Source of the DNA: Symbiodinium natans
Lineage: Eukaryota > Sar > Dinophyceae > Suessiales > Symbiodiniaceae
Length of the DNA: 64,000 bases
Direction of reading: 5' to 3'
NCBI GenBank assembly: GCA_905221605.1
Contig: CAJNDS010002667.1
Coordinates: forward strand, 208,252 to 272,251
Part shown: positions 55,937-64,000 of the stretch, piece after piece
Layout: every line of letters starts with the position of its first letter
Position numbering within the stretch: the first letter of the stretch is position 1
The notes under the pieces: model-generated
What the model saw: the letters and a program-made list of their open reading frames with translations, nothing else
Databases searched by the model: none
Told to the model about the DNA's origin: nothing
Position numbers and translations under genes: made by a program

Positions 55937-58141
55937 TTACTCCTGAAAACAACGGCTGCACTGTAGCCACTTCGCTGAGGGCTTCTCCATTTCTACGAAA
56001 TTGACGCTTATCCACTTGCCACATTTCAGCGTCGTCTGACCTACTTTGTACAGATGTAACATGGTAGACTTCTTGTTCTGGATCGCGCTCCAACCCTCCG
56101 GTAGGCTCAGGGTCGAAGCTGGTTCCTCCTTTTCTTCCGACGAGGCTCCATCAGAGGTTTCCTCGGAGGACCCGTCTGCTGATGTGGTGGGCGAGATCTC
56201 TGCCTCCTCGTCATCATCTGCACCTTGTGTGTCGTCCTTATCGAACAACGCCTCGCAAAGCCCAGAAGTCACGGTAGCCAACCTGTCTAATTCCTCGCTT
56301 TCTTTCGAGGGGGATTCGTCTCCTTCCGCTACCGACGGCGCCGATGCTTCCAAGACAGGCATGGCACTTGGCGACTCAAAAACCTTCCCTTGCGAGGAGC
56401 AAAGCGGTCCAACCCCCAGGAAATCGTCCTCAAAGCCTTCCACTGTAGCTGGCAAAGGCTCATGCGTGCTTTCGGAGTTCGCGGGCAGCCCATCTAAGCT
56501 GCCTGCCTTGCTGATCGGCAACCAGGACCCGATGTCAACAGACGCACCTGCTTCTGATCCTTGGGCACGGGCAAAGTATCCGCTTCGAGTAGCGTCCGGG
56601 CAAAACGAGCCCTCCCGCACCTGCTTTAGCATTTCCTCTAGCTGCCGGAGGGGGCCACTAAGGGCGTCTCTTGAGTAAGCTAATGTACTCAACGCTCCAG
56701 TAGAATGATGTGCTAAGAGTGTCTGTGTTTCGCCCACAATGCCGTATTTGCTCAACCAGCCCAGGGCAGTGTGCTTCAAGGAATGTGTGGTAACCCTCGC
56801 TGTTGAGGGGTCGCGGTTCCTTAGCAGTCCCGTCAGCCAGTTGGAGGCCTCGGCGGAGTCGATGGACCTCTGTAGCCAGGCACCGTCTGGGGCGGTGGCC
56901 GGTAGTAAAGGGCCTACAGGGGTCTTCGAGAGCACGATCCCTGCTTCGGCAGCCACTTTCTGCCATTCTTTGGCCCAAACCACCGTCGGGTGGACCCCCC
57001 GAACTGGAGCCACCAGGGGCATGAACAACGAGAGTTTCTTCTTCTTGTTGGACTGTTTCACCTCCCTGGCCCTGCCCTCCAGAAAACCACAGATTTCGGG
57101 GCCAATTTCCAGAAAATCGAACTCCAAGGATCGCACGTGCCTGATGTCCGACCAACGGTTCCTGCTGAAAATCTGAAACAGGAATACCCCTGCTGCAAAT
57201 CGATCGACAATGTGGAGCTCAGCGTTCCAAACACATTCTTCCAGAAACCTAACTTCAAGCACTGTTAGGTCCCGGGCTTGATGTGTGGGCTCGTGCTCGC
57301 CTGCCACTCGGTCGGCCAAGCCTTGGACCCTGGGGGAGATGGAATTCTCCACATTTGGAATGGAAAGCACAAACTTCACAAACTTCAACGCTTGTACCAC
57401 GCTCTGAGGTGCCAGCTTGCCCTTCTTCCTGTGGGATATCTCTCTGCAGAACTTGTACACTGCTTCCTCTGATGGGAGAAGGGGTTCCTCCACAGAGGTC
57501 CCTTGCACATCGGCCTGTTTTTGAAGCCAACGAAACAATCTCAACAAGGTTGATGCACGCTTCTGGATTGTGTGTGGTGATTTCGATCCAAACATGTCAC
57601 GAAGGGACAACATCTTCTCTTCTTCGTCCAATTCCTGTAATGTCTTGGCAAAAGTGGTGGACGGGGAGGCCTCGAACAGCTGTTTCCACATCTGCATGTT
57701 TTTCAACCACATGCCTGCAACAGCCTCCTCAAAAGGCTCATCTTTCTTTTTGCACTTGATCACTTTGCTGAAAACATTGGCTCCCGGTGAGGAGCTGAAG
57801 ACACCTGTGATTGGCGTCTTGTCTTTGTCTTGCAAAACGCTGGGACCTGGTGTAGACGATAGTTCGGCTTCATCCACATTGACAAGAACCTTGGGCTCTG
57901 GCCAGTCCAGTGACACCACTGGTCTAGGTGCGAAGATGTCCCTGAAAATTCCTTGTTCCCAGGGGAGCTGCACATTCGGTGGTCCTGCGGAAATCAGGAC
58001 CTGAGCAACACGATGCTGGTTAACTTCTTGGCCTTCCGACTCGCTGTGAGAAGGCACCTCCGATGCTCTTAGATGACCAGCCATCTGGGGCTTGAACCAA
58101 AACTGACCCAAAACTCCCGATACCCGCATGAAAAGAAACAT
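55937..58141 (-). CDS. tyrosine recombinase (YR integrase)
   Basis: 734 residues from the ATG at 58141 (MFLFMRVSG); a later ATG at 58084 (MAGHLRASEV) is also possible. Numbering from 58141: a helical core-binding region at about 180-275 (SPHTIQKRASTLLRLFRWL), then the catalytic domain at about 290-510 with box I Arg in FSRNRWSDIRHV (R329), HSLKH (H453, Lys at 456 in place of the usual Arg), LLAHHST (H478/H479) and the nucleophile in LAYSRD (Y489). Then comes a long acidic Ser/Glu tail and a C-terminal Cys motif ending CSRC. It would join the circular DNA copy into the genome through a phosphotyrosine intermediate. It sits upstream of Gag and RT, as in VIPER/TATE. Confidence 0.85.
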   Translation of the reverse strand: MFLFMRVSGVLGQFWFKPQMAGHLRASEVPSHSESEGQEVNQHRVAQVLISAGPPNVQLPWEQGIFRDIFAPRPVVSLDWPEPKVLVNVDEAELSSTPGPSVLQDKDKTPITGVFSSSPGANVFSKVIKCKKKDEPFEEAVAGMWLKNMQMWKQLFEASPSTTFAKTLQELDEEEKMLSLRDMFGSKSPHTIQKRASTLLRLFRWLQKQADVQGTSVEEPLLPSEEAVYKFCREISHRKKGKLAPQSVVQALKFVKFVLSIPNVENSISPRVQGLADRVAGEHEPTHQARDLTVLEVRFLEECVWNAELHIVDRFAAGVFLFQIFSRNRWSDIRHVRSLEFDFLEIGPEICGFLEGRAREVKQSNKKKKLSLFMPLVAPVRGVHPTVVWAKEWQKVAAEAGIVLSKTPVGPLLPATAPDGAWLQRSIDSAEASNWLTGLLRNRDPSTARVTTHSLKHTALGWLSKYGIVGETQTLLAHHSTGALSTLAYSRDALSGPLRQLEEMLKQVREGSFCPDATRSGYFARAQGSEAGASVDIGSWLPISKAGSLDGLPANSESTHEPLPATVEGFEDDFLGVGPLCSSQGKVFESPSAMPVLEASAPSVAEGDESPSKESEELDRLATVTSGLCEALFDKDDTQGADDDEEAEISPTTSADGSSEETSDGASSEEKEEPASTLSLPEGWSAIQNKKSTMLHLYKVGQTTLKCGKWISVNFVEMEKPSAKWLQCSRCFQE

Positions 58142-58269
58142 GTGATGAGGACAGAATTTCTGTTGCAAACATGATGACAAATCGAAAGTCCACTCGCCCT
58201 GTCAGAACGGGAGACTCTTTTATTGCTCCCGACGAGCTTATATCGAGGCTCGGTGTTTCGGCTCTTGGC

Positions 58270-59763
58270 TCAGATTGGCCAGGCTACGGATACGGCCCTC
58301 AAAACTGCACAGGTGGGACTCAAAAGCAGGTGGTCCCCTGACCGCGCGCTGCCTGCATCTCGGCAAGCAGCATTCAGCGCCGGCATGCCCCCCTCCACCT
58401 GGGGCGTGTTCTCCTGCAGGAGCCCTTCCATCGAGAAGATGACGTCCCTTCCTTTGGCTCTTGCAGCCACCTTGGAGATTGAGATGATTGAGGCTTTGAT
58501 ACCTTCAAAGCCGGAGTCGTTGCAGACCCCTCGGCCGCTGAATCCGTACGACGGGAAGTCGCCGTCCGTGAAGTCTCCCGGGGTTATCTCCCCATACTCG
58601 CCCACACCCATGGCTGCTGTCCACGGCAAGCCGTGGGACATTGTCATCGTATAGCGGTGGTTTGCGGGCTCCAGGAAGGATGGCCCTGTCAACTTTGTGC
58701 GAAAGCACAGCACTTTCTGCCCTGGCACTGCGAACATGATCGCATCGAAGTCCCCTTCAATGTCCAGCGGCCTGGAGTTCTGCTTGAACCACGCGAACAA
58801 GCATGCCCAGCGCTCGACAATCGGCTGCGGCACCTCGGTGGGATTCTTGTACTTTGCCATGTACAGCATCAACCGATCGCGATACTCGTCCACCAAGGTC
58901 CCGTCAATCAGGCCTCGGGCGTCCTTCCAGGACATGTTCCACCAGCTTCGCAAGGTGCCCTCACGCATCAGTTCTCGGGCGCACTTGGGTCGTGAGGGGT
59001 CTGCGAGGGCCTTAGCGATCGCCCCCTGCCAGAGCTGACTGTGGAACCCTTCTTCTTCGCGCTCAGCCTTGCGATTGGCCGCCGCTTGAACTTCCTCCTC
59101 CGTCGCCTCCGCAACGTTGAATGCAGAGTCGGGCCTCTCAGGCGGCCCCTGCTGCCGGGCTCCAAAAATCCCAGCCACTGGGTCGAGGAGAAACTCCGGC
59201 TCATCCTCCTTGGGGGCGGCCCCTCGCCCCTGCTGCTCCTTAGCCGGCTTTTGCTCAGGCTTGGGCCACTTGTTCCAGCCTTTGGGCTTGTCCCACTTCT
59301 CACGCCGATTGCCTCCAGAGCCCTGCCACGAGCTGCTGGAGCCGTAGTTCTTAGAATGCCCCCAACCTTTGCCCCATGAAGACTGCTGGCTCTTCCACGG
59401 GGTGGACTGTTCTTGCCACCGGGAGGAGTCCTTCCAAGAGGAAGCTGCCTCGGCTCCCTTCTGAGCAGGAAGGGATGCCTGGGTCTGTTGGCCAGACGCC
59501 ACGCCGAAAACCGCAGTCGGCACTTGGCACCAGTGAAATCCTGGCTGCGGAGCCGGCATGCTAGGGCTCCCAACAATTGGGGTCCTCGGCTGGGTCTCTG
59601 GAGACCTCTCTCGACGCCCCCTTGGGCTGCGCGACCTAGACGCTCTTCGGCGCCTGTCTCTGCGTCTCGAGCGACGGCTGTCGCTGCTGCTTCTGTTCCT
59701 CCTGCGGCCCCTGGAGGCAGAGCCTTGTGACTCACCGCCCGGAAAGAAGGGCCACGGAAACAT
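58270..59763 (-). CDS. SR-rich basic protein of the YR element, unknown function
   Basis: 497 residues from the ATG at 59763 (MFPWPFFPGGE). Residues 12-60 are an Arg/Ser-rich stretch (RSRSP repeats) like SR splicing factors; 95-180 are rich in Trp, Ser, Gly and Lys (WGKGWGHSKNYGSSSSW); from about 190 onward the sequence looks globular (KCARELMREGTLRSWWNMSWKD, FWLFAWFKQNSRP-like aromatic patches), with no motif I recognise. As the first ORF of the element it may be a second Gag-like or RNA-chaperone protein, or it may help splicing or export. There is 128 bp to the recombinase ATG. Family unknown. Confidence 0.6.
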   Translation of the reverse strand: MFPWPFFPGGESQGSASRGRRRNRSSSDSRRSRRRDRRRRASRSRSPRGRRERSPETQPRTPIVGSPSMPAPQPGFHWCQVPTAVFGVASGQQTQASLPAQKGAEAASSWKDSSRWQEQSTPWKSQQSSWGKGWGHSKNYGSSSSWQGSGGNRREKWDKPKGWNKWPKPEQKPAKEQQGRGAAPKEDEPEFLLDPVAGIFGARQQGPPERPDSAFNVAEATEEEVQAAANRKAEREEEGFHSQLWQGAIAKALADPSRPKCARELMREGTLRSWWNMSWKDARGLIDGTLVDEYRDRLMLYMAKYKNPTEVPQPIVERWACLFAWFKQNSRPLDIEGDFDAIMFAVPGQKVLCFRTKLTGPSFLEPANHRYTMTMSHGLPWTAAMGVGEYGEITPGDFTDGDFPSYGFSGRGVCNDSGFEGIKASIISISKVAARAKGRDVIFSMEGLLQENTPQVEGGMPALNAACRDAGSARSGDHLLLSPTCAVLRAVSVAWPI

Positions 59764-61067
59764 CTGGGCTTACGCCTCTTTTCTTTGCCCCTCGGCTTTT
59801 GTTTCCTCTGAGAGCCTTCGCTACCCTTTTTGTCTCTCTTTTTTTTTTTTGAGCCGACAGAAATTCAGGTTTGGGAGAATAAACTCAGACGTCAGCACGA
59901 CTTTCCCTTGAAATGTGCAATTAAGTGCTGAGTCGAACGCAGCTTGCAATCTTCCTGTTTTCAGGCTCTCGGAAGAGCCTCTCGTCTCTACTGGACGACT
60001 GATCGGTGCCCTTGCACCTCTTGCCAGCCCTTGCCGGATTTGGCTGTCGTCACGGCCCGAGAGAAAGGGCTGCCCTTGCAGCGATGTATGAAGCACACTC
60101 ATTGCGTGCCTTGAATATTGGCCCTTGCCGTCTTCAGCTGCCCTTGCAGCAAAACTATTTAAGTTGCCCTTGCAACGAATCTCAACGAGCTGACCCTTCA
60201 GCCGATCTTTGACCACGACTGCCTTAGCAGCTTGATCTCTCTTGAGCTGCCCTTGCAGCATTCTTGGAACTGCCCATGCATTATAATTCTCTCTGAAGAC
60301 TTTTTCACTTCGAAGAACACCACCTGAAGTGCAGCAGTGTACAGTTGAGAATGTGGTTCTATCTGCAAAGGTCCAAAACAAACTAACATGCTTCACAAAC
60401 ACGAACCACGCAGCCACTCGCAGAGACAGTACGAATGCAAGCACTGATTGCTCGTACTTTCCGTCCCTTAGCGTCTAAGACCTGTTGTCAGGGCAGGACG
60501 GACACGCTGCTGAACTCTCTTGCTTGGCCATCGGCTAACGAAGAGGGCACTCCAGGTCCCCACATCAAGATGCCTGGACGGGGCGTGAACTGCACATGCT
60601 GAGTCTTGATTCTGCTTCAGGAGAAACATGTAGACAAGGGTACCTTCACACCCAGGACAAAGCTGCCAAACTTGGTTCCTTGCAAGATAAAATATCTTGA
60701 CCTGACGTGTACAACTCTCGCAATTGACGAACACAGCTACCAGCTGCAGCAAGTTCTGAAACCTAAGACACTAGCTCGTCTCCAGAAGTCTCCTTGCACT
60801 CCAGCAAACTTCAAGCGGCGACAATGCACAGCAACTAACGCACTCACAAAGTCTCCAAGATAGACCTGGAGAAAAGAATCCTTAAATTGCGTCCTGGCTC
60901 AGACTACAAAAACGCACACATGCTCCAAGAAAACTCAAGAACATCAAGGCAACTCGGCTTCAAAACCAAGCGTGAATTGTAAGCTCCAAACGCCATCGAC
61001 CTTCTGTGAGGCTCCCGCTCCCCCCACCAGGCAGCAGGACGCTAATCCCCCAGCACACTTGGCTGAA
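59764..61067 (-). promoter_or_regulatory. leader of the YR element
   Basis: 1.3 kb between A1 and the first ORF. Two frames exist (60444-59821 and 60752-60468), but both lack an ATG start. The second has paired Cys (CESC, CPGC) and could be a remnant zinc motif. The notable content is the hairpin row at 60069-60259. A T11 tract lies at about 59840-59850. Confidence 0.5.
60069..60259 (-). repeat. row of co-varying mini-hairpins
   Basis: Perfect 5-bp stems with 4-nt loops at 60069-60082, 60137-60150, 60163-60176, 60189-60202 and 60246-60259, plus a 4-bp stem at 60219-60230. The plus-strand consensus is GCTGC-CCTT-GCAGC. Variant stems stay paired: GTTGC/GCAAC at 60163 and GCTGA/TCAGC at 60189. 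Consecutive starts from 60137 are 26, 26, 30 and 27 bp apart, so the period is not a multiple of three, which argues against a peptide repeat. Confidence 0.85.
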
Positions 61068-61217
61068 GGCAGAAAAATTTTTTTCCCGACCCTCTCCACG
61101 AGGGTTGTGACTGAGAGGGCTGTGGCCTCTCTTCGTCTGAGCCGAAAAACTTTCTCATTCGGAGAATTCGAAAATTTTTCTCCGGAAAATAAAGGTTTGT
61201 ACTTGCAGCACGATTAC
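61068..61217 (-). repeat. split direct repeat A1 (5' terminus)
   Basis: 150 bp, matching A2 apart from one extra T. The outer edge at 61217 is the inferred 5' end of the element. It contains the same two hairpins as A2. Confidence 0.95.
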
Positions 61218-62352
61218 CCTGTGTGGAGGGTTCCAGAAAGCACCTCCTGAAAACTACCCTGTGCGAGGGTGGATGGGACCACCTGGACAAGGCTTATGTC
61301 GACAGGCTTGGGGACACTGCACCCCTCAACTTGGTATATTTGGCGCAGGGTCGACGCCTCCCCTCACAAGGCGCGGGGACCACGCTTTCCCCTCAATTCC
61401 CCCATGCACGAAGTGCACTGGCGCGGGGAAACACGCCAGGCAGAAGCCAAACCCATAAACATAAACCTCAGGCAGCGCCTAAGGCGGAATCTTGCCTCTG
61501 GTAGCTATCCCACTCTCAGGCACTGCCGCCAGTGTGGATTTACTGTAGATGAGTCCTAGGCAAGGCCAAGGTGGACAAACTAAAGCTCCTGACACTAAGC
61601 TTGGTAGGCCTGGGCATACCCCAGCATGACAAAGGTCAGGAGGGCCTTATACCACTCATCTCAAAGAGGATAAAACCTCTGGCTGTGTGAGTCACGAAAG
61701 AGCCCGCCAGATCTATCTCACACTTCAAGCCAATGTCGAACTGGTTAGCAGCCAGTGTAGGCGATAGCCCGTTACAAGCCACAGACAATGTAGCAGGCTT
61801 CCAGAAGGGGGCATGTGCTTTCGGCCTGCTGGCCACTGCATCACGTTCCCTAATCGCCACTGCAGACTCCCAAACTTCCAGCTTCCTAACTCCAGCTCTC
61901 CAGGGATTGCAAGCGGTGGCAACAGGCTGTACAGACCAGTTGCTCAAGTTCGCCGCAGCTCCGGCTTTCACTCTCTTACTAACCGTGCCTTGCGGTCCCC
62001 CCCGAGCATACTGGGCTGATCCCTGCCCGCCGGCCCTTGCCCCTATCTGTTCGGGTCAGAGGGTCTGCACCTCTCTGCTGCCTCGGTGCCACTTGGCCAC
62101 GAGGCCCATGGAAGGCATCCCTGTTTGGCACGCTCGCTGAAACTCTGCTCCAGGGACTGGGCATCGCGGAAGTGCCCTGCCCTGGTAGTTCGCTCCAGTC
62201 GAAGGATGCACCTTCCCTCTCGGCTCACCTCTGAGGTAATGAGAGCCAGGCTATCCCTCTTAGAGGGTGGGCTCCATGGCATCTAGGCAGCTACCCTACC
62301 TGAAAACTGCCTACCACTTGCCTTCTCACTCGAGCCGAGAGCCTTGAGCCAA
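61218..62352 (-). mobile_element. unit 3, 5' part, with spliced-leader remnant
   Basis: The minus-strand 5' end (62352-62343) reads TTGGCTCAAG, the last 10 nt of the dinoflagellate spliced leader; the two T residues could also belong to the flanking repeat. It joins GAACCTGGGTTC repeats directly. Minus frames of at most 111 codons (such as 61636-61971) show no domain. With 49381-49954 it makes an element of about 1.7 kb once the YR insertion is removed. It is probably mobilised by the LINE machinery through the shared 3' tail. Confidence 0.65.
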
Positions 62353-62470
62353 CCCAGGTTCAACCTGGGTTCAACCCAGGTTCAGAACCCGGGTCAGAAT
62401 CCAGGTTCGACCTGGGTTCAACCTGGGTTCAACCCGGGTTCAACCCAGGTTCAACCCAGGTTCGAGCCTG
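62351..62470. repeat. GAACCTGGGTTC palindromic repeat, right flank of unit 3
   Basis: About ten imperfect copies in both orientations, with GGTTCGACC and GGTTCGAGCC variants, outside the 5' end of unit 3. Confidence 0.9.
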
Positions 62471-62830
62471 GCTCAACGCAGACTAAACCGGCGGGCTTAA
62501 GCCCTCTTTAAGCCTGCCTTTAACCCCTCCTGAAGCCGCCCCTCAAAGGGGTCCCTGCAAAGAGGGTCCCTTTAAGGGGAGAGGGCAAAGGGCCAAAGCC
62601 TTTAAGCACCCTCTCAAGTTCCCCCTAAGCCTCCCCATAAGTTTTCCCTTAAGACTTTCTTAAGCCTCCCAAAAGCCTCTTCTGAACCCCCCCTGAAGCC
62701 TTCCCCCCTTTAAACCCGCTTCAAGCCTCCCCTTAAGTTTTCCCGTAAGCCCCCCCTTAGGCCCCCCCTAAGCCTCTCCTTAAGCTCCTACCTTTAAGCC
62801 ACCTTTAAGGCTCTTTGAAACCCCTCTCCA
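62471..62830. repeat. AAGCCTCCCC-rich low-complexity DNA
   Basis: Degenerate CTTAAGCC/CCCCTTAAG words recur every 10-20 bp without a fixed period. No gene. Confidence 0.7.
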
Positions 62831-64000
62831 ACCTCTACTCTTCTGCTTTCGAACGATGAAAGCAAGAAAGGAAAAGGTGGATAAACTAGTTCGGTGCTTC
62901 TCTGACGTGCAATTGAGGGGGGGGCTGCCCCCCCCCAAAAAAGAGTCGAGGGGGGGTAGAATTTAAAAGACATTCCCTTCTCCCTTCTCTTCTGAGTTTT
63001 CGAAGAATGAAATACGAAAAACAAAGGAATATTCGAGGGGGGTGGAATTTAGAATAAATTCTCTTCTCTCTTCTCCTCTGATTTTAAGGAAATACAAACA
63101 ACAAAAAAGGTCGCGGGGGGTGGAATTTAGAATACATTCCCTTGTCTCTTCTCCCTGCCTCCCACGCGACATTCTCGCTTCTCCCTTCCTCCCGCTCCCT
63201 CGTCTGTGATTTTTAATGAAGTGCTTCGAGAAACCGAACAGCCTCGTCTTTACTTCTCTGATTTTTCGAATAAAAAAAGACAAAAAACAAAACAAGATTC
63301 TCTCTTCTCCTCTGATTTCTCGAAGAATGAGATACAAAAAACAAAAAAGATTCGAGGGGGGGTGGATTTAGAACACATTCCCTTCTCTCTTCTCCCTTCC
63401 TCCCACTCTACATTCTCTCTTCTGCCTTCCTCCAACTGCCTCGTCTCTATATAATTCAAAATAAAGTTCCTTCTGTCTTCTCCCCTCCGCCCACTTTACA
63501 AGTAAATGGGGGGGGCTGCGCCCCCCCCCAACCCCCCGCTCTTTACTTCTAAACGAAAACAATCTCGTTTTCGACTCCTCTAAGTTTTGAACAATGAAAC
63601 ACAAAAACAAAACAAGTTTGAGGGGTGGAATTCAGACGAAAGCTCCTTTCTCTCTTCTCTTCTCTTTTCAAGTCACAACAGGCACAATGGGGGGGGGGGC
63701 TGCGTCCCCCCCCAACCCCCCCCCGTTCTTTACTTTTGGAAACAACAACTGTCGTCCTGCTCCTCTAATTTCATAAGAAAGACCGAAAACAAAAGAAAAT
63801 TCGAGGAAGGTCGAATTTAGAATAAATTCCCTTCTCCCTTCTTCTCTGTTTTCGAAGAATGAACTACGAAAAACAAAAAAATTCGAGGGAAGTGGAATTT
63901 GAACAAATCCTCTTCTCTCTTCTTCTCTGATTTCGCGAGAATGCAACACAAAAAAGAAAAAATTCGAGGGAGGTGGAATTTAAAATACATTCGCTTCTCT
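62831..64000. repeat. satellite array of about 80 bp units with G/C hairpins
   Basis: The unit core is TTCGAGGGGGGTGGAATTTA, then TTCCCTTCTCYYTTCTCCTCTGATTT and CGAAGAATGAAATAC plus an A-rich end. Cores at 63033 and 63110 are 77 bp apart, and those at 63801, 63883 and 63963 are 82 and 80 bp apart. A longer unit carrying GGGGGGCTGCGCCCCCC-type hairpins occurs near 62918, 63508 and 63689. The array continues past the window edge. Short frames are repeat artefacts. Confidence 0.85.

Larger units (their letters stand above)
49955..61217 (-). mobile_element. tyrosine-recombinase (DIRS/Ngaro/VIPER-like) retrotransposon with methyltransferase-RT fusion
   Basis: 11.26 kb on the minus strand. The structure is A1 (61217-61068), leader with hairpin array, four ORFs, B1 (51088-50822), A2 (50820-50672), 450-bp spacer, B2 (50221-49955). 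The A copies are direct repeats, as are the B copies, and B1/A2 abut. That is the split-direct-repeat layout of Ngaro/PAT-type elements, which replicate through a circle and integrate with a tyrosine recombinase. The recombinase precedes RT, as in trypanosomatid VIPER/TATE, and a methyltransferase-like domain is fused ahead of RT. All four ORFs are open, and the repeats are almost identical, so the copy looks young. It interrupts unit 3. Confidence 0.88.

Noticed and set aside
56046-56678. Plus-strand 210-codon ORF rich in Ser
   Set aside because: Antisense of the acidic tail of the recombinase. No independent evidence.
60069-60259. CRISPR-like array
   Set aside because: Units are only 14 bp, spacing is irregular, spacers are about 12 bp, and the sequence is eukaryotic. 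A hairpin row in a retroelement leader explains it better.
49955-61217. LTR retrotransposon with A1/A2 as LTRs
   Set aside because: The A copies are only about 150 bp, A2 is followed by spacer and B2, there is no DDE integrase, and a tyrosine recombinase is present.
49930-61235. GTGTGGAGG in both flanks as a target-site duplication
   Set aside because: The two copies are in inverted orientation and not at the exact element ends, and tyrosine-recombinase elements usually leave no duplication.

Overview
The window looks like nuclear DNA of a dinoflagellate. The best evidence is a relict dinoflagellate spliced leader at 43123-43146: the last 15 nt of the leader, preceded by the last 9 nt of another copy, exactly at the 5' end of a retrotransposon. 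Interstitial TTTAGGG-type repeats, very long trinucleotide tracts, and retroelement ORFs of a kind I associate with dinoflagellates agree with this. I cannot name a genus.

Layout. 1-34.2 kb is gene-poor and repeat-rich. It holds degenerate CCCTAAA telomere-like tracts (about 9.8, 17.8, 20.5 and 29.15 kb), long TTC, TTG, GAGAGAAA, ACATACCT and ACT tracts, and no reading frame I can support except a possible signal-anchor exon at 33.9-34.2 kb. 34.9-62.5 kb is a nested block of retroelements, all on the minus strand. Three LINE-type units lie head to tail: LINE A (35042-43146), LINE B (43183-49367) and unit 3 (49381-49954 plus 61218-62352). Every outer junction is the same 11-12 bp palindromic repeat, GAACCTGGGTTC. 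LINE A encodes ORF1 (frameshifted), an APE-RT-RNase H protein and, near its 3' end, a separate ORF with protein-kinase-like hallmark residues. LINE B is a 5'-truncated, frameshifted and internally deleted relative. Unit 3 has no recognisable protein, but it carries a spliced-leader remnant at its 5' end and the LINE tail sequence at its 3' end, so it looks like a non-autonomous passenger.

Unit 3 is split by an 11.26 kb tyrosine-recombinase retrotransposon (49955-61217). It has split direct repeats in the order A1-ORFs-B1-A2-spacer-B2. Its ORFs run 5' to 3': an SR/W-rich basic protein, a tyrosine recombinase, a Gag-like CCCH-type protein, and one polypeptide joining a cytosine-methyltransferase-like domain to RT and RNase H. 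B1 and B2 differ at one position in 267, so the insertion looks recent. Its leader holds a row of small hairpins, spaced 26-30 bp apart, whose stems co-vary. The right edge (62.5-64 kb) is low-complexity AAGCC-rich DNA followed by an array of roughly 80-bp units with G-run/C-run hairpins.

How the parts fit. The inferred LINE cycle is: transcription, spliced-leader trans-splicing, translation of ORF1 and of ORF2 across or after an in-frame TAG, then target-primed insertion into GAACCTGGGTTC repeats, with RNA selected through the shared 3' tail. The tyrosine-recombinase element would replicate through a circular DNA whose joined ends are preserved at the B1/A2 junction.
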